NCBI GenBank assembly: GCA_946499615.1
Contig: CAMMST010000077.1
Span: 1-5,664 of the forward strand
DNA length: 5,664 nucleotides
Source: Enterococcus_E cecorum_B
Lineage (GTDB): Bacteria; Bacillota; Bacilli; Lactobacillales; Enterococcaceae
Direction: 5' to 3'
A program made the position numbers and the translations under genes. This document shows, one piece after another, positions 1 through 5,642 of this stretch (positions are counted from its first letter, which is position 1; every line of letters begins with the position of its first letter). Below the pieces are notes generated by a model. It had not been told where the DNA came from and did no database searches. It worked only from the letters and a program-made list of their open reading frames with translations.

Positions 1-551
1 TCTTGTTCTTGCGCTTGAATGGTTTTTGCCCCATCTAAGCCCCATTTTTCAAAAGTGGCGCGTGTACCTGATCCACTTGCTCGGTTCACAACAACAATTT
101 CTTGGTCCTTCCCGCCTAACTCTTGCCAATTTTTCACCTTACCAGTAAAAATTGCAATCAACTGGTCCTTGGTGATATTTTTGACACCGACCGCTTTATT
201 GACAACTGGGGCCATCCCAACAACTGCCACTTGATGATCAACGAGTTTGCTTGCATCTACGCCATCTTTTTCTTCTGCAAAGACATCGGAATTACCAATT
301 TGTACCGAACCGCTGGCCACTTGACTCAAGCCTGTACCTGATCCCCCGCCTTGCACGGTAATTTGATAATTCGCATTTTTTGCAATAAACTGTTCTTGCG
401 CTGATTCAACTAAGGGTTGTAAAGCAGTAGAACCCACCGCAACGATTTGGACTTGTTTAGAATTAGCTGAACTGTTTTCTGTTGAACTTGCATTGCCACA
501 TCCGGCTAAAAATACTCCTGCTAAAAGTAACATGGCTGATAATTTTTTCAT
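1..551 (-). CDS. pstS: Phosphate ABC transporter substrate-binding lipoprotein PstS (3' end outside window)
   Basis: PstS captures inorganic phosphate outside the membrane and delivers it to the PstCAB high-affinity importer. Translating from the ATG at 551 gives 183 complete codons before the window ends; family members in Firmicutes are usually near 280-300 residues, so about a third is missing. Visible: a lipoprotein signal (MKK, hydrophobic 7-16, lipobox LAGC with the lipidated cysteine at residue 18), then a Ser/Asn/Thr-rich linker (19-31) and the start of the binding domain (VAVGSTALQPL, 37-47). GGGSGTG (68-74) and the RASGSGT loop (157-163) match the phosphate-binding loops of this family. 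The Shine-Dalgarno AAGAGGAG (560-567) lies 8 bases before the ATG. It has its own regulatory region (613-686). A general PBP-like lipoprotein is the only real alternative; the loops make PstS the better call. Confidence 0.93.
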   Translation of the reverse strand, partial: MKKLSAMLLLAGVFLAGCGNASSTENSSANSKQVQIVAVGSTALQPLVESAQEQFIAKNANYQITVQGGGSGTGLSQVASGSVQIGNSDVFAEEKDGVDASKLVDHQVAVVGMAPVVNKAVGVKNITKDQLIAIFTGKVKNWQELGGKDQEIVVVNRASGSGTRATFEKWGLDGAKTIQAQEQ

Positions 552-584
552 AGTAATGACTCCTCTTACTTGAATAAAATGATT

Positions 585-607
585 TGTAAGTTGACTTCTT
601 GCTTACA
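585..607 (-). other. Inverted repeat in the pstS leader
   Basis: TGTAAG (585-590) and CTTACA (602-607) are perfect 6-base inverted copies separated by 11 bases. If transcription starts near 606, as the proposed -10 suggests, the repeat lies at the very 5' end of the pstS mRNA and could form a weak hairpin. It could instead be a palindromic protein-binding site overlapping the transcription start. Its half-sites resemble the TTTACA boxes upstream (CTTACA against TTTACA), which favours a DNA site, but this is inference. Confidence 0.3.
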
Positions 608-612
608 TATTT

Positions 613-621
613 ATCTTAACA
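613..621 (-). promoter_or_regulatory. Candidate extended -10 element of pstS
   Basis: On the coding strand the sequence reads TGTTAAGAT: a TGN extension followed by TAAGAT, a 4 of 6 match to TATAAT. No good -35 lies at 16-18 bases; the nearest TTTACA box ends only 9 bases upstream. An extended -10 without a -35 and with activator boxes next to it is typical of activator-dependent promoters. Expected transcription start is near 606, giving a leader of about 55 bases. The element was picked by eye; AT-rich alternatives lie a few bases downstream. Confidence 0.45.
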
Positions 622-627
622 AGTGGA

Positions 628-686
628 TGTAAAAGTCCGTTTGATTCTATGTAAAAATTTCTCTTAGATTGTAAAGGTTAGGTAAA
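628..686 (-). promoter_or_regulatory. PhoP-box-like repeat array upstream of pstS
   Basis: Four direct repeats in coding orientation: TTTACC (681-686), TTTACA (670-675), TTTACA (650-655) and TTTACA (628-633). The first two are separated by exactly 5 bases, the classical arrangement of Bacillus PhoP half-sites (TT[A/C/T]ACA, 11-base period). The next two are spaced at 20 and 22 bases, about two helical turns, so all four would face the same side of the DNA. The last two share the octamer ATGTAAAA on the plus strand (627-634 and 649-656). Placed directly upstream of pstS, the array most likely binds a PhoP/PnpR-type response regulator that activates under phosphate limitation. The regulator is not in this window. 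Confidence 0.6.
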
Positions 687-697
687 TAAAAGCAACA

Positions 698-952
698 TTA
701 TTTTTTCTTTTCCTTTGCTCGTTTCTGCTTGCGATAGGCTTGGTACAAAAAGCCAAGATTAAGAAAGAGGAAGGTCCAAATATTTTCAAGTAAGAAATCG
801 CCATTTACAAGATATTCGATTGTAATACCAAGAATTGAACCGACCATAGCAAGAATGATAACCTCTTGATAAGGATGCTGTTCAAAATAATCGTTTATTT
901 GATTCCAAAAGGACTTCATACCGCTCACCTCTGCCAGGTTTTCTTTCATCAT
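698..952 (-). CDS. Small two-helix membrane protein, function unknown
   Basis: I do not recognise this 84-residue protein. It has a short hydrophilic N-terminus, two predicted membrane helices (about 30-50, containing VIILAMVGSILGITIEYLV, and about 54-70, LLENIWTFLFLNLGFLYQAY), and a strongly basic tail (KQKRAKEKKK), so both ends should face the cytoplasm by the positive-inside rule. Two starts are possible. ATG at 952 has GGGAGG 9 bases upstream. ATG at 919 (residue 12, MKSFWN) has GAGGTGA, a longer match to the 16S 3' end, ending 5 bases upstream, and would give 73 residues. The gene sits between a terminator (985-1020) and the pstS control region, so it is probably its own unit. There is no clear terminator after its stop, so some read-through into pstS is possible. 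The good ribosome binding sites and the membrane topology argue that it is real. Confidence 0.75.
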   Translation of the reverse strand: MMKENLAEVSGMKSFWNQINDYFEQHPYQEVIILAMVGSILGITIEYLVNGDFLLENIWTFLFLNLGFLYQAYRKQKRAKEKKK

Positions 953-968
953 ACCACATGTCCTCCCA

Positions 969-997
969 ATTTAATGACAGATATGAAAAATTGCCCA
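969..997 (-). promoter_or_regulatory. Weak candidate promoter for the small membrane protein
   Basis: Coding-strand TGGGCA (992-997) and TTAAAT (969-974) are each 4 of 6 matches to -35 and -10 with a 17-base spacer. The -35 lies within the terminator stem and transcription would start near 962. That would remove or truncate the first Shine-Dalgarno (962-967) and favour translation from the ATG at 919. This is the only promoter-like pair I found close to the gene, and it is weak. Confidence 0.22.
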
Positions 998-1020
998 CCT
1001 TAAATAGCAAAGTGAGCAAT
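985..1020 (-). terminator. Rho-independent terminator after araT
   Basis: Coding-strand arms ATTGCTCACTTT (1009-1020) and AAGGTGGGCAAT (990-1001) pair over 12 positions including two G-U pairs, with a 7-base loop. The stem runs directly into a T tract (986-990). It begins 20 bases after the araT stop and marks the end of the yutD-yutF-lit-araT transcript. The plus-strand reading lacks a comparable downstream T run, so it acts in the minus direction. Confidence 0.88.
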
Positions 1021-1040
1021 CTTTCAATAACTGGGATATT

Positions 1041-2216
1041 TTAAGCTTTTTCGTTTTGAACGTATTTTTCTAAACGTTTCATCGCTTCGACTAATTTTTC
1101 CATACTTGCGGCATAGCTTAAACGGACATAACCTTCCGCCTCTGGACCAAACGCAATACCTGGAATAATCGCTAATTGTTGTTTTTGCGCCAAATCCACA
1201 CAAAAATCAAAAGAATCTTGTATGAGACCAGCTGGAATTTTGGCAAAGATGTAAAAAGCACCAGATGGACGAGCAATTTCAAAGCCAAGTGCTGACATTT
1301 TTTCAAAAAGATAGTCGCGGCGTTTTTGATATTCGACTTTCATTTCATCCGCATCATTAATACCAGCCACTAGAGCTTCCACAGCGGCTTTTTGAGAAAT
1401 CGTGGATGCAGCTGTTACTAAATATTGATGTACTTTGATAATTTCTTTGGTCAATTCTCGCGGTGCACAGATAAAGCCGATACGCCAACCAGTCATTGCA
1501 TGCGATTTAGATAACCCATTAATTAAAATGGTTTGTTCTCTTAAATATTCAGCAATTGAAACATGATGGCCATCATAAGTTAATTCACTATAGATTTCAT
1601 CACTAATGACAAAGACTTCATACTTTCTTAATACATCGGCTAAAGCTTGTACTTCTTCACGTGTATAAGTCACCCCTGTGGGATTGCTTGGATAGTTCAA
1701 AATGACTGCTTTGACCTTGTCTTGATGCGCAATTAAGGCCTTTTCCAATGTTTCAGGTGATAAGACAAAGCCATTATCACTCGTATCCATATACACCGGT
1801 TTTGCCCCAGCTAAGGTAATCACTGGTTCATATCCAGGATAAATAGGCGCTGGTAATAAAACTGCATCGCCTGGGCATAAAACTGCAAGCAAGGCCGCGG
1901 AAATCGCTTCGGTCGCTCCCACGGTCACTAAAATCTCATCTTGCCAATGATAATCCACTTGATATTTTTGTTTTAAAAAGGCACTCGCTGCTTGACGTAC
2001 ATCTGCTAAGCCTGCCATTCCTGAATAATGCGTATGATTTTGCGTAATGGCTTCTCTTCCTGATGCTTTGACATGCTCCGGAGTTGTAAAGTCAGGTTCT
2101 CCTAAAGTTAATTTTAAAATATTCGGAATGGATGAAACCCGCTCATCAAACTGACGAATTAAAGATACGGCAATTTTGCCAACTTGTGGATTGAATTTAT
2201 TCGTTAAATCAACCAA
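1041..2216 (-). CDS. araT: PLP-dependent aminotransferase, AraT/PatA type (class I/II)
   Basis: Fold-type I aminotransferase of 391 residues from the TTG at 2216. In lactococci and streptococci the closest remembered relatives (AraT) transfer the amino group of Phe, Tyr or Trp to 2-oxoglutarate in the cytosol; the Bacillus relative PatA is linked to acetyl-diaminopimelate, so the substrate is not certain. Numbering from the TTG: LTLGEPDF near residue 36, NPTG (Asn178), SDEIY (Asp206, Tyr209), SKSHAMTGWRIGF with the PLP lysine Lys237 and phosphate-binding Arg245, and YVRLS with the carboxylate-binding Arg365. All key residues are intact. A longer reading from GTG at 2225 adds three residues, but that codon overlaps the Shine-Dalgarno; the TTG start also aligns with the MxLLKKFNP-type start I recall for AraT. 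The gene follows lit by 13 bases and ends the operon. Confidence 0.9.
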   Translation of the reverse strand: MVDLTNKFNPQVGKIAVSLIRQFDERVSSIPNILKLTLGEPDFTTPEHVKASGREAITQNHTHYSGMAGLADVRQAASAFLKQKYQVDYHWQDEILVTVGATEAISAALLAVLCPGDAVLLPAPIYPGYEPVITLAGAKPVYMDTSDNGFVLSPETLEKALIAHQDKVKAVILNYPSNPTGVTYTREEVQALADVLRKYEVFVISDEIYSELTYDGHHVSIAEYLREQTILINGLSKSHAMTGWRIGFICAPRELTKEIIKVHQYLVTAASTISQKAAVEALVAGINDADEMKVEYQKRRDYLFEKMSALGFEIARPSGAFYIFAKIPAGLIQDSFDFCVDLAQKQQLAIIPGIAFGPEAEGYVRLSYAASMEKLVEAMKRLEKYVQNEKA

Positions 2217-2228
2217 ATCAAACACCTC
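2217..2228 (-). promoter_or_regulatory. Ribosome binding site that decides the araT start
   Basis: Coding strand reads TAA CGAGGTG TTTGAT TTG: the lit stop, then GAGGTG (2223-2228), then six bases, then in-frame TTG (2214-2216). GAGG lies 8 bases from TTG, ideal spacing. The in-frame GTG at 2223-2225 is part of this Shine-Dalgarno and has no properly spaced site of its own. The TTG is therefore the better start. Confidence 0.72.
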
Positions 2229-2229
2229 G

Positions 2230-2868
2230 TTATTTTTCTTTTAATTGTTTTTTGCCTATTGTATACAATGTCACTAAACTTAGCAAGAGTAACCCAAAGA
2301 AGAGCAGAAAACATTGCATGAAAAAGGATTCTGGCAAAACATTGATAATCGGATCAGTAGCTGGATCAAATAACCAATCCGTATTTCTAAATAAAATCTG
2401 ATGAAAATAGATAAAAAAGCGCTCAAAACCAATCGCCATCAAAAATAATAACAGTCCAAATACCAATGCAGTCCACTGAATCGGACGAATAAATAGCCAG
2501 GTCATTTTTTGCCGATATAGCTGCTTTAAAATGCGTAGACTCGGCACAAAAGTTACAAGTAAAACGCCATAATTGAATAAAAATAACCGTTTCACCTCGT
2601 AAAAATGTTTCGCCCCAGAACTACTACTTGGAAAATTGGGTAATTGCAACGCCTTTATCCAAGGTAAATCCAAATAGGCTAATAATTGATGATAGTTATG
2701 AAATAATTGCGTGCGCGTCAAGCCAACACTTTGCGCTAAATGGTGCTGAAACTCTTGCCAATAATACAGTGGCGTAAAATGAATGGTTATCGTAATCGCC
2801 AAACTAATCACAGTCAACAACACGCACAAATACTTCAGCCAATAACTAGTCGTAAAGGATAACTTCAT
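2230..2868 (-). CDS. lit: Lipoprotein intramolecular transacylase Lit (TIGR01906/DUF1461 membrane protein)
   Basis: Lit moves the sn-2 acyl chain of a diacylglyceryl lipoprotein onto the amino group of its N-terminal cysteine, giving lyso-form lipoproteins that are less visible to TLR2; the family was first characterised in low-GC Firmicutes including Enterococcus faecalis. This protein has 212 residues and four predicted membrane helices (about 11-31, 95-113, 130-150, 184-205), with an outer loop between helices 1 and 2 that would form the known extracellular cap. Two conserved-looking histidines fit the two catalytic histidines of the family: His88 in AKHFYEVKRLF and His156 in FFIYFHQILF, the latter followed by NTDWLFDP and a DPIINVLPESFF segment (172-183) typical of the family. 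The ATG overlaps the yutF stop as TAATG and has only a weak GGGA upstream, so translation is probably coupled to yutF. Often annotated merely as a TIGR01906 family membrane protein. Confidence 0.85.
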   Translation of the reverse strand: MKLSFTTSYWLKYLCVLLTVISLAITITIHFTPLYYWQEFQHHLAQSVGLTRTQLFHNYHQLLAYLDLPWIKALQLPNFPSSSSGAKHFYEVKRLFLFNYGVLLVTFVPSLRILKQLYRQKMTWLFIRPIQWTALVFGLLLFLMAIGFERFFIYFHQILFRNTDWLFDPATDPIINVLPESFFMQCFLLFFGLLLLSLVTLYTIGKKQLKEK

Positions 2869-3635
2869 TATTTAAAGTCCCATTGATCCAAATTATCCAC
2901 AACATAACTTGGCGCCTCAGGTAAATGTGGCACTTGTTCTTTAGAGGTAAATCCAGAAAGCACCAATAAAGTATCAATCCCATTATTTAACCCTGAGCGA
3001 ATATCCGTTTCATAATTATCGCCCACCATGATGACTTCTTCTTTAGTCATTTGCAGATGTTCAAGGGCTTTTTCCATGATGATGGCTTCAGGCTTACCGA
3101 TATAGGTTGCTTTGGTTTGCGTAGAGGTCTCTAAAAATGAGATTAACGCACCAGCACCCGGCAATAATCCGCGCTCAGTAGGAATATTTTTATCTGGATT
3201 CGTTCCGATAAAGTAGGCGCCTTTTTGAATCGCTAAAGTCGCTTTGACAAATTTTTCATAAGTCACATCATTATCCAAACCGACCACCACATAATCAGGA
3301 TTTTCATCATCTAATTCAAAGCCTGCTGCAACAATTAAATCTATTAGACCAGCTTCTCCAATCACATAAACCTTGTTACCTAGATTTTTTTCCTTCATGA
3401 AATCAATCGTCGCTAAAGTTGCAGTATAAACATGCTCGGCGGTCACATGAATATCGAATTCATTGGCTAGACGATGTGCCACTGTTTCTGGAGATTTGGT
3501 CGTATTATTCGTTACAAATAAAAACGGAATCGCCTTTTCTTGTAAATGTTCGACAAATCGCTTACCTGCTGGGATAGGTTCTTTTCCAAGATAAATTGTC
3601 CCATCTAAATCAATTAAATATCCTTTATATTTCAC
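2868..3635 (-). CDS. yutF: HAD-IIA phosphatase, NagD/YutF type (TIGR01457)
   Basis: Cytosolic haloacid-dehalogenase-type phosphatase, 255 residues, the usual size for this group. Motif I is DLDGT (nucleophile Asp9, acid/base Asp11), motif II VTNNT (Thr42), motif III Lys181 in YIGKPE, and motif IV GDNYETD (Asp206, Asp211), so the Mg2+ site is complete; the C2-type cap lies between motifs II and III (roughly 75-175). E. coli NagD dephosphorylates UMP and other nucleotides, but the substrate of the Firmicute YutF group is not settled and I do not assign one. The start is GTG at 3635, with AGAGGA 7 bases upstream inside the last codons of yutD. It is 3 bases from the yutD stop and overlaps lit by one base, so it is an internal operon gene. 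Confidence 0.92.
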   Translation of the reverse strand: MKYKGYLIDLDGTIYLGKEPIPAGKRFVEHLQEKAIPFLFVTNNTTKSPETVAHRLANEFDIHVTAEHVYTATLATIDFMKEKNLGNKVYVIGEAGLIDLIVAAGFELDDENPDYVVVGLDNDVTYEKFVKATLAIQKGAYFIGTNPDKNIPTERGLLPGAGALISFLETSTQTKATYIGKPEAIIMEKALEHLQMTKEEVIMVGDNYETDIRSGLNNGIDTLLVLSGFTSKEQVPHLPEAPSYVVDNLDQWDFK

Positions 3636-3638
3636 AGC

Positions 3639-4220
3639 CTAGTCCTCTCGCTTTCTTACTACAAAATTTCGCTTACCTTCGACATGACTGATGGTATGCT
3701 TTTCTTGTTTATGATTTTCAGAAGTTTTTCGTGATTTTATCGTTGGCTTTTTCTTGTGAGCAATGACTTCACGTTTTTCTTCTACAAAAGCTTGATTATT
3801 TTTATGCTTTTTATTTTTACGATTTTGCATCTTCTCACGCTTGCCGCCAATTCGTTTCACCACAAAATAGGCACAACCAAAATTACAATACTCATATAAA
3901 TAATCTTCTAAAGTATCAATTCTTTGCTCGGGTAAAGCTTTTTTATTATTTTCATCAAAAAAGCCTTTTAAGCGCAACTGTTCATAACCCCAGTCGCCAA
4001 CAATATAATCATACTTCGCTAGCACATCACTATAGCGTTCACCAAATTTTTGCGCATCAAACCCGTCACGATGATTGGCTACTAATTCATATTGTCTAGA
4101 TCCAACTTGATATTTATTCTCTTCAATTCGGGTAACGACTTCCCCTTTATATTCCACTTTTTCTTCAGTGGCTTGTTCTTGGGTTGTTTGCACTTCTTGT
4201 TGCGTTTCCTGATTGGTCAT
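3639..4220 (-). CDS. yutD: YutD-like DUF1027 protein with basic C-terminal tail
   Basis: Conserved cytosolic protein of unknown function, 193 residues. The N-terminus (1-22) is rich in Gln, Glu and Thr and looks disordered. The DUF1027 core runs about 24-125 and carries the family signatures HRDGFDAQKFGERYSDVL (50-67), YDYIVGDWGYEQLRLKGFF (70-88) and YLYEYCNFGCAYFVVKR (107-123), with a Cys112/Cys116 pair. From about 127 to 193 follows a lysine/arginine-rich, low-complexity tail (for example NRKNKKHKNN), which suggests binding to nucleic acid or ribosome, although this is inference. The ATG at 4220 has AGGA 10 bases and GGTGA 4 bases upstream. It is the first gene after the promoter at 4258-4286, and its last codons contain the ribosome binding site for yutF. 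The yunD-yutD-yutF neighbourhood also exists in Bacillus. Confidence 0.88.
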   Translation of the reverse strand: MTNQETQQEVQTTQEQATEEKVEYKGEVVTRIEENKYQVGSRQYELVANHRDGFDAQKFGERYSDVLAKYDYIVGDWGYEQLRLKGFFDENNKKALPEQRIDTLEDYLYEYCNFGCAYFVVKRIGGKREKMQNRKNKKHKNNQAFVEEKREVIAHKKKPTIKSRKTSENHKQEKHTISHVEGKRNFVVRKRED

Positions 4221-4257
4221 CTTTTCACCATCCTATCAATAATATACTGTCCTTTTT

Positions 4258-4286
4258 ATTATACCTTTTCAGCGGTTGTTTGTGTA
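4258..4286 (-). promoter_or_regulatory. Sigma-A promoter for yutD-yutF-lit-araT
   Basis: Coding strand has TACACA (4281-4286, 4 of 6 match to TTGACA), a 17-base spacer, and a perfect TATAAT (4258-4263). Transcription should start near 4251, giving a leader of about 30 bases. It lies in the 69-base gap after yunD, which holds no hairpin that could terminate yunD transcription, so the operon may be served both by this promoter and by read-through. A second AT-rich TATATT lies closer to the gene but has no matching -35. Confidence 0.65.
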
Positions 4287-4289
4287 TGT

Positions 4290-5642
4290 TTAATTCTCAT
4301 TTCTTGCTAAAAATTCGCCATAAATCTCCCGCAATAATTTCGGATAATATAACGTGACCTCACCCGCAATTTCAAGCGTTGGGAAAAATGGCAAAAAGAC
4401 CCAATAATCCAAAGTCACTAACGAATAGCTTTGATTGGGTGCAATTGCCTTTCCTCTAAGACTTGCTGTTTGACTTTCCGGATGATAGACTAAGCCGTCA
4501 TTATAAATTTGCCCGAAAATCTTACCACGAAATCCTAAGCCTTTTGGTTGATAATAACTCAAAAAGGTTTGATTTTTAGCTATTTCAGCTGCTAGACGTA
4601 TTAAATCACGCCCTTGCAACTGAACGGTCACTAAATGCATCAAATGAGGCAAAATTTCATGTAAGTCTTTTTTCGTAATGACACCTTTGGCTAAAGCATG
4701 TAAAACTAAGCCTGTATTTAATAAAGCCAGATCTTGATTGGTCGCAGCTTTCATCGCTTGGGCTAATTCTGCGGTAATTTTTTCAATGGATTTTTCTTCA
4801 TCGATTGTGCAAAGGACTTGCTCAGCTAACAAATGTTGGCCTTCTTGAAAATACCCTTCACTCACACGTCCTTCATCGGCTACCGGTGGTAAATCTTCAT
4901 AACAAATGGCCCGCGCGCGTTTCTCTTTTAGCTGATGATTTTCTATAGTTAAAGTAATTTCACCCACATATTGCCCATACTTCCCGGCCGCTGCCAACAA
5001 AGTCTGATTCACAAATTCCCCATGAACAAACACATGATGCGTATGCGAACCAATAATAAGGTCAATTTCAGGAAAATTTTTAGCAATTAGACGATCTTGT
5101 GTCATCCCTAAATGGCTCATCACACAAATGAGGTCAGCTTGTTGCTTTAATTCTGGTAACAACGCACGCAAGGTTTCTTGAGGGTCTAAAATCTCCCAAC
5201 CATTGGCACGATACCCAGATTCAAAAGGAGCAGTCAAACCGATAAAGGCGATTTTGGTCTGGTCTTTTGTCGTCAGAATCGTATAGGCATGACAGTTAGG
5301 TGGAAGTTGTTGATTCAATTGTTGGACATTGGCAATCACCACTTGAAAATTGGCTTGTTGATAAAGCTCTTTAAATTCATCTTGGCTAAAACCTAGTCCT
5401 TCATTATTGCCCAAAGTGATAAGGTCATAGTGGGCTTGATTCAGTAATGCGATATTACCTTTTCCATGCGTGGCCTCGGTTAAAGGGTGCCATCGATCGC
5501 AAAAATCGCCTAAATCCAAGGTCCAAAGTGTTTCATCTTCTTTGGTTGCTTGTTGTTGACTTTCTATGTAATGCGCTATTCGCGGCCAATTTTCCAAATG
5601 TGAGTGGATATCATTGGTATGTAAAATCTTTATCGTTTCCAT
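4290..5642 (-). CDS. yunD: YunD-like metallophosphatase / 5'-nucleotidase family protein
   Basis: Calcineurin-like two-metal phosphoesterase joined to a 5'-nucleotidase C-terminal domain, 450 residues. Metal-site motifs in order: ILHTNDIHSH (Asp11, His13), LDLGDFCD (Asp46), LGNNEG (Asn79), MSHLG (His177) and GSHTHH (His200, His202). The C-terminal substrate domain spans about 275-430. Where the superfamily usually has GNH(E/D), residue 80 is Asn, so the usual catalytic histidine is absent; I believe GNNE is common in the YunD subgroup, but cannot check. There is no signal peptide or wall anchor, so the protein is cytosolic, unlike classical secreted 5'-nucleotidases; nucleotides or nucleotide sugars are the likely substrates. 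ATG at 5642 has ACGGAG ending about 7 bases upstream (GGAG, 5650-5653). Its promoter lies beyond the window; no terminator follows. Confidence 0.9.
   Translation of the reverse strand: METIKILHTNDIHSHLENWPRIAHYIESQQQATKEDETLWTLDLGDFCDRWHPLTEATHGKGNIALLNQAHYDLITLGNNEGLGFSQDEFKELYQQANFQVVIANVQQLNQQLPPNCHAYTILTTKDQTKIAFIGLTAPFESGYRANGWEILDPQETLRALLPELKQQADLICVMSHLGMTQDRLIAKNFPEIDLIIGSHTHHVFVHGEFVNQTLLAAAGKYGQYVGEITLTIENHQLKEKRARAICYEDLPPVADEGRVSEGYFQEGQHLLAEQVLCTIDEEKSIEKITAELAQAMKAATNQDLALLNTGLVLHALAKGVITKKDLHEILPHLMHLVTVQLQGRDLIRLAAEIAKNQTFLSYYQPKGLGFRGKIFGQIYNDGLVYHPESQTASLRGKAIAPNQSYSLVTLDYWVFLPFFPTLEIAGEVTLYYPKLLREIYGEFLARNEN

Noticed and set aside
19..341. Plus-strand open frames of about 70 codons
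   Set aside because: They lie antisense to the clearly coding pstS frame, have no ribosome binding site, and their translations have no recognisable domain.
676..712. Possible terminator after the small membrane protein
   Set aside because: There are A- and T-rich runs around the stop codon but no GC-containing stem of useful length, so no terminator is called.
4221..4289. Possible terminator or riboswitch between yunD and yutD
   Set aside because: Only 69 bases, taken up by a promoter and ribosome binding site; no stable stem or conserved aptamer pattern is visible.
4092..4310. Plus-strand hydrophobic frame of 72 codons opposite the start of yutD
   Set aside because: Its apparent membrane-like character comes from reading the antisense of a Gln/Glu/Lys-rich coding region; no promoter or ribosome binding site precedes it.
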